From: an uncultured Ignavibacteriota bacterium
GTDB lineage: Bacteria > Bacteroidota > Ignavibacteria > UBA10030 > UBA8401
NCBI GenBank assembly: GCA_903907305.1
Contig: CAIVNT010000636.1
Coordinates: 1-34,714 of the forward strand
Length of the DNA stretch: 34,714 bases
Direction: 5' to 3'
The notes beneath the pieces are model-generated. The model was not told the origin of the DNA. It made no database searches and saw nothing but the letters and a program-made list of their open reading frames with translations. Positions 1-7,462 of this stretch are shown here, one piece after another (the first letter of the stretch is position 1; each line of letters opens with the position of its first letter). The translations under genes and the position numbers were made by a program.

Positions 1-465
1 CGTCAGTTCAGAGACGCGCATTCCGGTCGCATAGAGCGTCTCGAGAATTGCACGGTCGCGCCAGACGAACTTCGATGCAGTCTCGGCAGCAGGATTTGCT
101 TCATCGAGGATCTTGTTGATCTCCTCAAGACTCAGCACATCGGGCAGATGTTTTCCTTTTTTGGGAAGTTCGATATTCTGCGTGGGATCGTAGGACGTTT
201 TTTTTTCGCCGATCAAAAATTTATGAAGTCCTTTTACCGCAGATATGTTCCGCGCGATACTTTTGGGCGAGAGTCCCAATTCGCGAAGCAGGCGAATGAA
301 CTTGGAAATGTGTTCCTCTTCCACCGAATCGAATTTTTTAATGCTCAGTGTTTCAAGAAAAATAACGTAGCGGTTGATATCGCGTTCGTATGCTTCAATG
401 GAATTGCCGGCGAGACTTTTTTCGAGCTGGATGAAACGGAAATAGGATTGTTTTTCGAATTTCAT
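1..465 (-). CDS. xerD: Site-specific tyrosine recombinase XerD/XerC (partial, 3' end outside window)
   Basis: Translating the minus strand from the ATG at 465 gives an open frame of 155 residues that runs off the left edge of the window. The visible part contains the N-terminal SAM-like core-binding domain (about residues 1-105) and the beginning of the catalytic domain, ending in RAILETLYATGMRVSELT, where the Arg of GMRVSEL is the first catalytic Arg of tyrosine recombinases. XerC/XerD resolve chromosome dimers at dif in the cytoplasm. The start codon overlaps the stop of the upstream HD-domain gene (ATGA at 465-462), so translational coupling is likely. XerD is favoured over XerC or a phage integrase because of the housekeeping surroundings and the canonical sequence, but the C-terminal half with the HxxR and Tyr residues is not visible. 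Confidence 0.85.
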   Translation of the reverse strand, partial: MKFEKQSYFRFIQLEKSLAGNSIEAYERDINRYVIFLETLSIKKFDSVEEEHISKFIRLLRELGLSPKSIARNISAVKGLHKFLIGEKKTSYDPTQNIELPKKGKHLPDVLSLEEINKILDEANPAAETASKFVWRDRAILETLYATGMRVSELT

Positions 466-2786
466 TTTAGATCAATATTATCGATGGTGCGTTGAAGGCG
501 TTTTTCCGTCGATTCTTTCAGTGCGGGGGACCGTTTTGAGACAGTTGTTCCCCCGGTATTCACAGCGTTCACAGCCGTCCCGGCTTGATCAGGATATTGA
601 AGGCGTGAATGGTGAACCCCCACCAGTATCTTCATAAAACTCTCTTTGATCTTGTTCAGATCGCGGAGGTTGAGATTACTGTCATCCAGTTGACCGTCCA
701 GCAGGCGCGTTTTCATCAATGATTCAACATTCGCTTCGATCTTCTCGATGGTCGGCTCGACGATGGCGCGCGTCGAGGCTTCGATTCCGTCCGCCAGCAG
801 CACAATTGCCGTCTCTTTTGTGTTCGGTCTCGGTCCGGGATACCGGAAATCATTCTCGTTCACTTCCCCCTTCAATCGTTTCTGGCGCAATGCTTTCTCG
901 TAGAAGAATCCAACATGCATTGTTCCGTGATGCATCGGGATAAAGTCGATCACCGACTGCGGAAGTTTGTACTGCTTTGCAAGATGGAGTCCGTCCTCGA
1001 TATGCGCCGCTATCACCCGCACGCTTTTGCGGGGACTCATGGTCTTATGTTTATTCTCCGTGCCCAATTGATTCTCAACGAACGATTCCGGATTCAACAT
1101 CTTGCCGATATCGTGATAGAGTCCGCCGACACGAGCCAGCGTGGTATTCGCTCCGATCGCTTCCGCTGCGGATTCCGCCATCGTGGCGACGCTGACGCAA
1201 TGATGGAATGAACCGGGAGCTTTATGGGAAAGCTCTTTCAACAACGGATGATTCAGATCGGCAAGATCGACAAGGGTCAATTCCGTGGAAACGCCGAAGA
1301 TCTTTTCAAAGAATATCAAGATGCCGTACGTCAGCACCGGCGACAGAATGGAATTGAACGCCGCCACGAGTAATTGATCCCCGAGAACGGCGATGGACTC
1401 ATACCGTTCCAATCCCAGAGCGATGATCGTGATGGCGTATCCCAGGAAAACATAAATGATGGAACGGAAGATCTGCGTCCGCTTTTTGATATCGCGCACG
1501 GTGTAGATGGCGAAGGCACCGGCGACGAGGGACGACAGTGCGATGGAATAATCATTTCCGCGGATACCGGCCACGAGCAGCGAGAGCACCACCGTGCTGT
1601 AGAATGCGATCCTCGAATCGAAGATGATCGTAAGGATCATTGACACTGCTGGTATGATAATAAGATACCGAAGCGGCAGTTCGGCGGTATTCTGCACCGT
1701 AAGGTATGCGATGAACGAAACAACAAAGAAGAGCAGAGACATGATGAGCAATTTCTTGTTATCATGATAGATCTTCTTGCGGAACAGATACACGTACATC
1801 ACCAGCATCCAGATAATAGAGAAGACGCGCAGCGATTTTCCCGCAAAGGTCACATAGACATTGATTCCGGCTCCCCGTTCTTCTTTTGCTCTCCGCATAG
1901 AATCGATCTTCAGTTTGATCTCTTCGTTCACCCGGTCGCGTTTGGCGATGATCCGTTCTCCTTCGCTCACAGCGCCGGTTGTTCTGGGGACCAGATCGAC
2001 GGCGAACCGCACTTCCCGTTCCGTCTGTTCGCGTTGGTAGATCACGTTCGGTTCCAGGAATGTCAAAGCGATCTTCACCGCGATCGAAACCGTGTCATTC
2101 TCCCCTTTGAATCCTGCAATGAATGTCTGCTGTACTGCTTTCCCCAATTCGAATTTATCCAGCAGACGATTGAGGGGGATAATCTGTTCGGCGGTCTTCT
2201 TCCGTTTTGCGATCAGTTCACCATCACGAAATTGCGATTTCCGAACGTCGACGATTCCCTGCAGATACAATCCGTTCACGACCAGAATTACATCGCGCCG
2301 CAGCTTATCGAAGGAGTATTTCGACAGCTTTCCGGAAGTCTGTCCCTCCACATTTCGGAGAAACCACAGTGTCTTCCACTCGCTGGCATGGAACTGTACA
2401 GGAAAATCGGCAAGTGCGTTTTTGATCTCGGCTTCATCCGTTTTTCTACGGTCGATCACCCTCTGAAGAGTGATAAAGAAATGCTGAAGGGAATCGAGAT
2501 ATTGACCGGAAATATCCGGGTTTTCCTCGAAAACTTTGTAGACCTTTTCAGATGCAAGCTGACGTTCACGCTGATATTCGCGGTCTTCTTTATAGATGGG
2601 GTAGGCGAAAGGCGCATAGAGGTCGTTCTCCGTCCAGACCATTCCGACAGGATAATCCGACTCTACGGCAAGCCCCTGCGGGAACATCAGCGCAGTCAGC
2701 AGAACGATCACGCCAAAGATGGTCCACTTTGCTGCAAGACTGTCCGGTTGACCGAGGGAACGTATGAATTGTGAGATATAGCGCAT
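462..2786 (-). CDS. 7TM receptor with intracellular HD hydrolase domain (PgpH-type, probable c-di-AMP phosphodiesterase)
   Basis: The protein has about 774 residues. An N-terminal membrane anchor (about 20-40) is followed by an extracytoplasmic region of about 260 residues (7TMR-HDED type), a block of closely spaced membrane helices (about 320-500), and a cytoplasmic HD domain. The HD domain shows FHHCVSVA and GLYHDIGK (the HD pair near residue 558), then an AAHIEDGL segment and MHHGT further on. This order is diagnostic of the PgpH family, whose characterised members hydrolyse cyclic-di-AMP. I chose the ATG at 2786; an in-frame TTG lies three codons upstream at 2795 and neither has a good Shine-Dalgarno. 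The gene leads an operon with xerD, with ATGA overlap. The substrate is inferred from the family; no diadenylate cyclase gene is visible here to support it. Confidence 0.9.
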   Translation of the reverse strand: MRYISQFIRSLGQPDSLAAKWTIFGVIVLLTALMFPQGLAVESDYPVGMVWTENDLYAPFAYPIYKEDREYQRERQLASEKVYKVFEENPDISGQYLDSLQHFFITLQRVIDRRKTDEAEIKNALADFPVQFHASEWKTLWFLRNVEGQTSGKLSKYSFDKLRRDVILVVNGLYLQGIVDVRKSQFRDGELIAKRKKTAEQIIPLNRLLDKFELGKAVQQTFIAGFKGENDTVSIAVKIALTFLEPNVIYQREQTEREVRFAVDLVPRTTGAVSEGERIIAKRDRVNEEIKLKIDSMRRAKEERGAGINVYVTFAGKSLRVFSIIWMLVMYVYLFRKKIYHDNKKLLIMSLLFFVVSFIAYLTVQNTAELPLRYLIIIPAVSMILTIIFDSRIAFYSTVVLSLLVAGIRGNDYSIALSSLVAGAFAIYTVRDIKKRTQIFRSIIYVFLGYAITIIALGLERYESIAVLGDQLLVAAFNSILSPVLTYGILIFFEKIFGVSTELTLVDLADLNHPLLKELSHKAPGSFHHCVSVATMAESAAEAIGANTTLARVGGLYHDIGKMLNPESFVENQLGTENKHKTMSPRKSVRVIAAHIEDGLHLAKQYKLPQSVIDFIPMHHGTMHVGFFYEKALRQKRLKGEVNENDFRYPGPRPNTKETAIVLLADGIEASTRAIVEPTIEKIEANVESLMKTRLLDGQLDDSNLNLRDLNKIKESFMKILVGVHHSRLQYPDQAGTAVNAVNTGGTTVSKRSPALKESTEKRLQRTIDNIDLK

Positions 2787-2809
2787 GAAGTTCAAACAAT
2801 AAAAGTATT

Positions 2810-2854
2810 AATCTTGTAATCTAGCAATATTACAAGATTGCAATATTGCTAGAT
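2810..2854. repeat. Two interleaved perfect inverted repeats in a divergent intergenic region
   Basis: An 11-bp inverted repeat pairs 2810-2820 (AATCTTGTAAT) with 2829-2839 (ATTACAAGATT). A 13-bp inverted repeat pairs 2819-2831 (ATCTAGCAATATT) with 2842-2854. The arms are interleaved and overlap, so the two hairpins exclude each other. The element lies just upstream of the leftward HD-domain gene and about 160 bp upstream of ksgA. A terminator role is unlikely because both flanking genes start, rather than end, here. It could be an operator or a small intergenic repeat. Confidence 0.6.
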
Positions 2855-3015
2855 CAATTTATCGCTGTTTTATTGTATTACGTCAATATCAAAAGAAAAA
2901 GGAAGAGAGGCAAGAAACGCAGATGAGACCGATTGTTCGTTGAAAACCGTCCAGTCATTCGTTATATTCATACACTCTGTTTATTTCTCTGTTCCTTCTG
3001 TTCATTGGAAAACCT

Positions 3016-3840
3016 ATGATGCATCGTGCTAAAAGATCCCTCGGCCAAAATTTCCTTCAAGACCCCAATGTGGCACAAAAGATCGTGCGCGTTTTCGACG
3101 CGAAGCCGGACGAAGCCGTGGTGGAGATCGGACCGGGGAAAGGCGCGTTGACAGCATTGTTACTTCAATCCATCCCCCATTGCACTGTGATCGAACTGGA
3201 CAATGAACTCGCACCGTTCCTGCAGGAGCAGTTCGGCGAAAAGATCACCGTCATCCATAACGATATCCTCAGCGTTTCACTGACAGAATTACGAGAACAA
3301 CTCGGCAAACCGATCCGCTTGCTTGGGAACATTCCTTACAATATTACGACACCGATCCTGTTCCACGTCGTCGATTCCCTGCCGGCGGTGAAGGATTTTA
3401 TGGTGATGATGCAGACCGAAGTGGCACAGCGTATCGTAGCAAAACCGCGCACAAAAGAATACGGGATCCTCTCTATATTACTCCAGTATTTCAGCACGCC
3501 AAAGATGCAGTTCCAAGTCTCCAAAAATTCATTCTTCCCCATTCCCAATGTCTCATCGGCTATAGTCCATTTGGATTTTGAGAAACCGTTCCCAAACAGA
3601 GCACAGAATGAAGCACTCTTCCGCAAGATCGTCCGCGGAACATTCGGCAAACGGCGTAAAACACTCCGGAACGGACTGAAGGGATTGGACGTGCCCGTAA
3701 CGGAATTCGAGAAATTATCCGTGGATCTGGAACTGCGTCCAGAAGAACTTTCGGTCGCGGATTTCGTCCAACTCAGCAATGAATTGATCCATTGCGCACC
3801 GCAAATCCTCAACACGGCAACGGAGGAAGTTGATGGCTGA
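3016..3840 (+). CDS. ksgA: 16S rRNA (adenine1518-N6/adenine1519-N6)-dimethyltransferase KsgA
   Basis: This enzyme dimethylates the two adjacent adenines in the 3'-terminal hairpin of 16S rRNA using S-adenosylmethionine, a late step of 30S assembly. The 274-residue length is normal for the family. Visible motifs are the N-terminal KRSLGQNFLQD, the SAM-binding motif I VVEIGPGKGALT (GPGKG at 39-43), the acidic end of the next strand (VIELDNEL), and the catalytic motif IV GNIPYNI (105-110; NIPY is a variant of the family NLPY). The C-terminal FGKRRKTLRN block is also typical. Two adjacent ATGs (3016, 3019) precede HRAK. The last codons overlap the start of mgtE by 8 bases, so the two are probably co-transcribed. 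Confidence 0.97.
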   Translation: MMHRAKRSLGQNFLQDPNVAQKIVRVFDAKPDEAVVEIGPGKGALTALLLQSIPHCTVIELDNELAPFLQEQFGEKITVIHNDILSVSLTELREQLGKPIRLLGNIPYNITTPILFHVVDSLPAVKDFMVMMQTEVAQRIVAKPRTKEYGILSILLQYFSTPKMQFQVSKNSFFPIPNVSSAIVHLDFEKPFPNRAQNEALFRKIVRGTFGKRRKTLRNGLKGLDVPVTEFEKLSVDLELRPEELSVADFVQLSNELIHCAPQILNTATEEVDG

Positions 3841-5221
3841 AATCAATTACACATCTCAGGAACTGATCGAAGTGGATGACGAACTGCTGGAGGATCTCCG
3901 CGATCTCATCCGTTCCAAGTCAGACCTTCTGATCAGGAACATCATCAACGATCTCTACCCGAATGATATTGCGCATATCATCAACCGGCTGGAGTTCGAA
4001 GAGGGTGATTATCTCTTCACGATCCTCACTACTGAGGATCAGGGAAAGGTGATCGTTGAAGTGGACGAGGATCACCGCGAACATTTCCTGCAGACACTGC
4101 AGAGCGCGCAGATCTCCGACATTGTTGAAGAATTGCCGTCCGACGAAGCGACCGATATCGTCTCCGAACTTTCCGAAGAGAAAGCGGAAGAAGTGCTGGA
4201 TGATCTGAGCGCCGAAGATTCACAGGATCTGAAAGAACTTCTGCAATATGATGAGAATACCGCCGGCGGTATCATGCAGAAGGAGATCATCACCGTGCGT
4301 CATAAGGACACGGTGAAGAAAGCGATCCAATCCGTCCGCCGCGCCGCAAAAGAAGAGGGACATCAGCAGTTCTATCACGTCTATTGTGTGGACGACGATG
4401 ATAAACTCGTCGGTTCGCTTTCCATTTCCAACCTGATCCTTCTCTCTCCTGCGCGCCGTATCTACAAAGTGATGGAGACGGATATCATCAGTGTGAAAAC
4501 GGATGTAGACCAGGAGGAAGTAGCGAACATCTTCAAAAAATACAACCTTGTCGCCGCGCCGGTGATCGATTTCTCCGGACGCGTTGTCGGACGCATCACC
4601 ATTGACGACGTTGTGGACGTCATCACCGAAGAGGCATCCGAGGATATTCTGCGTTTAGGCGGCGTCGGTGAAGATGAACATATCTCCACCCCACCGTTTA
4701 TTGCTTTAAGAAGAAGACTTCCGTGGCTGTATGTGAATCTGCTCACCGCATTCCTTGCCGCATCCGTCGTTGGACTATTCCAGCACACCATTGAAAAAGT
4801 GGTGATCCTCGCCGCGCTCATGCCGATCGTTGCCGGTATGGGAGGGAATGCCGCGACACAGACCATCACGGTGCTGGTCCGCGGAATTGCGCTTGGAGAA
4901 GTGAACTCTTCCAATCAGATGCGCGTGCTGCGGAAGGAATTACAGATCGGACTGATGAACGGATTCGCAAACGGCTTGCTCACCGGAACAGTGATCGCCA
5001 TTTTCAGCGGAATACCAATGCTCGGTGTGGTGATCTGTCTTGCTATGATCACAAACATGTTCGTTGCGGGGGGCGCCGGAACGATCATCCCGCTCACATT
5101 GAAATGGATCAAGGTCGATCCGGCGCTCGCTTCGGCGGTGCTGGTAACGACATTCACCGATGTGTTCGGATTCGCTTCGTTCCTTGGTCTTGCCACATTA
5201 TTCATCTCACTGCTGATGTAA
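3833..5221 (+). CDS. mgtE: Magnesium transporter MgtE
   Basis: This is an inner-membrane Mg2+ channel/transporter of 462 residues. The domain order is canonical: an acidic superhelical N domain (about 20-125, with repeated DEATDIVSELSEEKAEEVLDD-like helices), a CBS pair (about 130-255) that senses cytosolic Mg2+, and a C-terminal five-helix membrane domain (about 285-462). The membrane domain contains the family signature MPIVAGMGGNAATQT and, near the end, DPALASAVLVTTFTDVFGF. The ATG at 3833 is preceded by a strong Shine-Dalgarno (GGAGGAAG at 3822-3829), which decides this start over the in-frame TTG at 3830. The first 8 bases overlap the ksgA end, and the stop is followed after 4 bases by the PAP2 gene. 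Confidence 0.96.
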   Translation: MAEINYTSQELIEVDDELLEDLRDLIRSKSDLLIRNIINDLYPNDIAHIINRLEFEEGDYLFTILTTEDQGKVIVEVDEDHREHFLQTLQSAQISDIVEELPSDEATDIVSELSEEKAEEVLDDLSAEDSQDLKELLQYDENTAGGIMQKEIITVRHKDTVKKAIQSVRRAAKEEGHQQFYHVYCVDDDDKLVGSLSISNLILLSPARRIYKVMETDIISVKTDVDQEEVANIFKKYNLVAAPVIDFSGRVVGRITIDDVVDVITEEASEDILRLGGVGEDEHISTPPFIALRRRLPWLYVNLLTAFLAASVVGLFQHTIEKVVILAALMPIVAGMGGNAATQTITVLVRGIALGEVNSSNQMRVLRKELQIGLMNGFANGLLTGTVIAIFSGIPMLGVVICLAMITNMFVAGGAGTIIPLTLKWIKVDPALASAVLVTTFTDVFGFASFLGLATLFISLLM

Positions 5222-5225
5222 GCAC

Positions 5226-6149
5226 ATGAAACGATTCGCCTTCCTCCGCTCAGCCGACGTTGTTACACTCGCATTCGTTTCCGCACTCATTGTTGTGGAG
5301 ATGATCTATTATCCGGTGATCGAGCGGGCGAACAGTTTTATCCTCATGAATGCCGTGTTCTGCACCGCGATCTTCTTCAGTGCGCGGTACACTGCCCGCG
5401 CGAAGAACGGCAACTATGCGGTCATCTTCTTCCGGGACTGGTATCTCTACGGGGGGATTCTCTTTATCTACATGCAGGCGTCAACCATCGCGTATCCGAT
5501 CCACGGACGGGATTTCGATGAGACACTGATCATGTTCGACAGGATGATCTTCGGTGGAGACCCGACACACTGGATCCACCGGTTCGCGCATCCTGTCATC
5601 ACGGAGATCCTGCAGATCGCGTATTCTTCATATTATCTTTACTACATCGCATTGTTCACCGAATTGTACCGGCGCGGTGACAGGACAGAATTCCAATCCG
5701 GCGGCATGCTAGTGGTCTACGCTTTCTATTTATCCTACATCGGCTACCTGCTCGTCCCCGCGATCGGTCCCAGATTTACGCTCCATGATTTTTCAATGAC
5801 GGATGTGGAACTCCCCGGACTCTTCCTAACGAAATATCTGCGGATGTTCATCAACTCCGGCGGCGGTGTTCCTGAGAACGGATTGAATCCGGTCTTGTAT
5901 GTGAATCGCGACACGTTCCCGAGCGGTCATACCGAATTGACACTGATGGCGATGTATCTTGCGTTCACGCTGAAGGCAAAGATCCGCTGGTTCCTGCTGA
6001 TGGTCGGTACATTGCTGATCATTTCGACCGTTTATATGCGGTATCATTACCTAGTGGATGTGATGGCGGGAATGCTGATGTTCCTCTTTGCAGTCTGGAG
6101 CGGGAAAAAGATCGAACGGTGGTGGAATGAAGGAATTAAGAATGTTTAA
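5226..6149 (+). CDS. PAP2-family membrane phosphatase / inositolphosphotransferase-like protein
   Basis: This 307-residue integral membrane protein probably has six helices. The phosphatase signature is present as PAIGPR (178-183, variant of the first block), FPSGHTE (PSGH at 232-235) and YMRYHYLVDV (His 274, Asp 278). The PAxGPR form and spacing resemble the PAP2_3 / inositolphosphorylceramide-synthase-like subgroup rather than the classic KxxxxxxRP lipid phosphate phosphatases. The likely role is dephosphorylation or headgroup transfer on a membrane lipid (phosphatidate, undecaprenyl pyrophosphate or phosphoinositol) on the outer face of the inner membrane; which one cannot be told from sequence. 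It starts 4 bases after mgtE and is the last gene of the ksgA operon, followed by a terminator. Confidence 0.88.
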   Translation: MKRFAFLRSADVVTLAFVSALIVVEMIYYPVIERANSFILMNAVFCTAIFFSARYTARAKNGNYAVIFFRDWYLYGGILFIYMQASTIAYPIHGRDFDETLIMFDRMIFGGDPTHWIHRFAHPVITEILQIAYSSYYLYYIALFTELYRRGDRTEFQSGGMLVVYAFYLSYIGYLLVPAIGPRFTLHDFSMTDVELPGLFLTKYLRMFINSGGGVPENGLNPVLYVNRDTFPSGHTELTLMAMYLAFTLKAKIRWFLLMVGTLLIISTVYMRYHYLVDVMAGMLMFLFAVWSGKKIERWWNEGIKNV

Positions 6150-6200
6150 TGAAAACATCTTGCCAGACCGCCATTTTTTTTTTATATTTGTATGCTAAAT

Positions 6201-6231
6201 AAGCCATCCTGATAATTTCGGATGGTTTTTT
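6201..6231 (+). terminator. Rho-independent terminator of the ksgA-mgtE-PAP2 operon
   Basis: CCATCC (6204-6209) pairs with GGATGG (6220-6225), with two further inner pairs (GA/TC) across a one-base bulge, directly followed by a run of six T (6226-6231). It sits about 55 bp after the PAP2 stop and before tRNA-His. Confidence 0.8.
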
Positions 6232-6265
6232 GTTCTATATCAAGGCGTTTTTGTTCTTTTTTTAT

Positions 6266-6343
6266 GGTGTCCATAGTTCAGTCGGTTAGAACGCCAGGAT
6301 GTGGCCCTGGAGGTCGTGGGTTCAAATCCCACTGGTCACCCCA
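6266..6343 (+). tRNA. tRNA-His (anticodon GTG)
   Basis: A full cloverleaf can be drawn: G-1 at 6266, acceptor GTGTCCA (6267-6273) against TGGTCAC (6333-6339), D stem GTTC/GAAC, anticodon stem CCAGG/CCTGG with loop ATGTGGC and anticodon GTG at 6301-6303, five-base variable loop, T stem GTGGG/CCCAC with loop TTCAAAT, discriminator C and encoded CCA (6341-6343). G-1 opposite discriminator C73 is the tRNA-His identity pair. Oddity: acceptor position 4 against 69 is a T-T mismatch. Confidence 0.95.
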
Positions 6344-6379
6344 AAGAAATTGTGGAATTGAAAAATTTTACAATTAACT

Positions 6380-6451
6380 GCTCCCATCGTCTAGGGGTTA
6401 GGACACGAGCTTTTCAAGCTTGCGACACGGGTTCGATTCCCGTTGGGAGTA
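6380..6451 (+). tRNA. tRNA-Glu (anticodon TTC)
   Basis: The cloverleaf is: acceptor GCTCCCA / TGGGAGT (G1 pairs with T72 as a wobble), D arm GTCT..GGAC, anticodon stem CGAGC/GCTTG with loop TTTTCAA and anticodon TTC at 6413-6415, variable loop CGACA, T arm CGGGT TCGATTC CCGTT, discriminator A at 6451. CCA is not encoded (CAA follows), unlike in the tRNA-His 36 bp upstream. It is probably co-transcribed with tRNA-His. Confidence 0.95.
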
Positions 6452-6459
6452 CAACAACA

Positions 6460-6493
6460 AAATCCTGTTCGAAAGAGCGGGATTTGCTGTTTT
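6460..6493 (+). terminator. Rho-independent terminator after tRNA-Glu
   Basis: AAATCCTGTTC (6460-6470) pairs over its whole 11-bp length (with G-T wobbles) with GAGCGGGATTT (6475-6485), closing a GAAA tetraloop. It is followed by GCTGTTTT. It begins 9 bp after the tRNA-Glu discriminator. Confidence 0.8.
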
Positions 6494-6519
6494 AAACCAA
6501 TAGTTTTTCACGTATACAT

Positions 6520-6735
6520 AATTGCATCGAGCTTTTCAATTCCCGAAGGTCCGAAAGACTTTTCGAGGATCCCGTTGGGACTTGCGACACGTCCCGCTAC
6601 GAGATAATCAATTTGCGGGATTTCGTAATTTGAAAAAAATCCACGGCTTAAGGTTCCCCACCTGCCCTAAAAAGATTTGTAATGGCGGGCAGGGATTCCC
6701 GTGGCGAAGACATATCCTCGGCATCGGGAGTACAA
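6520..6735. repeat. Hairpin-rich gene-free stretch with short copies of tRNA-Glu segments
   Basis: No convincing gene is seen between the tRNA-Glu terminator and the HIT terminator. Exact fragments of the neighbouring tRNA-Glu recur: CGAGCTTTTCAA at 6528-6539 (tRNA 6406-6417), CCCGTTGGGA at 6571-6580 (tRNA 6439-6448), CTTGCGACACG at 6581-6591 (tRNA 6419-6429) and GGGAGTACAA at 6726-6735 (tRNA 6445-6454). The stretch also holds nested inverted repeats: GGGAC/GTCCC (6577-6581/6591-6595), CCCGC/GCGGG (6593-6597/6615-6619), CCACGG/CCGTGG (6641-6646/6699-6704) and CCTGCCC/GGGCAGG (6661-6667/6687-6693). It may be the scrambled remnant of a tRNA-Glu duplication or of an element that used the tRNA as attachment site. 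Confidence 0.5.
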
Positions 6736-6762
6736 AAAAAATCCTGCTGAATGGCAGGATTT
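6733..6762 (-). terminator. Terminator of the HIT-family gene (possibly bidirectional)
   Basis: Perfect 9-bp stem AAATCCTGC (6739-6747) / GCAGGATTT (6754-6762) with a six-base loop. On the minus strand the stem runs into a T tract (complement of the A run at about 6734-6741), about 75 bp after the stop of the HIT gene. The plus strand also has GTTGTTTT after the stem, so it may work both ways. Confidence 0.75.
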
Positions 6763-6835
6763 GTTGTTTTAAATCACTTGGTCTTTTCACCATTTGGTGC
6801 AAACACTATAGGACCTTAATATTTGCCCGAAAAGA

Positions 6836-7270
6836 TCAGTCCTGCAGTTGTAAGCGTATCGCTTCGATCACTTCTGTATACTTTTCATCTGTAAGGTAAT
6901 TCCTGGTCTCTGGCATCATATCGAACGTGCTTCCCCATTTCGGAGCGGACTCGTACTTCGGCACGATATGGAAATGCACATGCGGCATCTTGTCTCCGTA
7001 CGCACCATAATTTATTTTTTGGGGAGAGAACGCAGTGTGGACCGCTGAGGCGACACGCGAAACATCGCGGATAAATGCATTCCTTTCTTCGTCGGAAAGT
7101 TCAAACAATTCGTTCCTGTGTCCTCTGTTGAAAGCAACAACACATCGGCCGTGATACGTCTGTTCTTTGAACAAATATACTTTGGACATCTCCAATTCAC
7201 ATATCGGGATCATCAGGTCGGTCAATCGGTTGTCGTTGGAACAATACATGCAGGGGTTTGCGGAATTCAT
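6836..7270 (-). CDS. HIT-family (histidine triad) nucleotide hydrolase/transferase
   Basis: This is a 144-residue cytoplasmic protein. The histidine triad is clear as HVHFHIVPK (His 97, 99, 101) following GAYGDKMP, and an N-terminal CMYC pair (Cys 7, Cys 10) resembles the zinc-binding site of many HIT/Hint proteins. HIT proteins hydrolyse nucleoside phosphoramidates or dinucleoside polyphosphates; the exact substrate is not predictable. The ATG at 7270 is chosen because AAGGA lies about 6-10 bases upstream; a longer frame to 7312 lacks support. The gene is monocistronic, with the preceding leftward gene 192 bp away and its own terminator downstream. Confidence 0.92.
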   Translation of the reverse strand: MNSANPCMYCSNDNRLTDLMIPICELEMSKVYLFKEQTYHGRCVVAFNRGHRNELFELSDEERNAFIRDVSRVASAVHTAFSPQKINYGAYGDKMPHVHFHIVPKYESAPKWGSTFDMMPETRNYLTDEKYTEVIEAIRLQLQD

Positions 7271-7329
7271 TGTGGTCCTTCCATACATTAATTGAAACTT
7301 CTGATACACCAAAAATTGATCGCTTGCAA

Positions 7330-7420
7330 AGCCTCAAAGGGGCGGGTCGCTAAGACGCAAAACATATTAAAGATTTATACATTAGCACTCTGCGACTTTG
7401 CGAGCCGTTTTTCCGATGAT
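7330..7420. repeat. Degenerate CGCTAAGACGCAAA-type intergenic repeat
   Basis: The gap between the SGNH esterase and HIT genes contains TCGCTAAGACGCAAAA (7347-7362) and, about 40 bp on, CTCTGCGACTTTGCGAG (7388-7404), which is an imperfect inverted copy of the same CGC-A-AAG-CGCA motif. Such motifs resemble short intergenic repeats I have seen in Chlorobi/Bacteroidota genomes. It may act as a weak terminator region; no T-rich perfect stem is present. Confidence 0.35.
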
Positions 7421-7462
7421 TCTGATGCTTATTAACCTTGTCCTTTCAATGAATGGTGCTAT

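Noticed and set aside
1764..2774. 336-residue open frame on the plus strand opposite the HD-domain gene
   Set aside because: It is antisense to a gene with clear family motifs, its product is Phe/His/Arg/Asp-rich without any recognisable motif, and it has the look of a frame kept open by opposite-strand codon bias.
6520..6735. Possible CRISPR-like array or additional tRNA after tRNA-Glu
   Set aside because: The recurring pieces are 10-12 bases, each occurs once beyond the tRNA, spacing is irregular, and no second cloverleaf can be drawn.
6301..6899. Plus-strand frames of 64 and 125 residues across the tRNA genes and the following spacer
   Set aside because: They run through tRNA-His, tRNA-Glu, terminators and the HIT gene in antisense; no ribosome site or protein family character.
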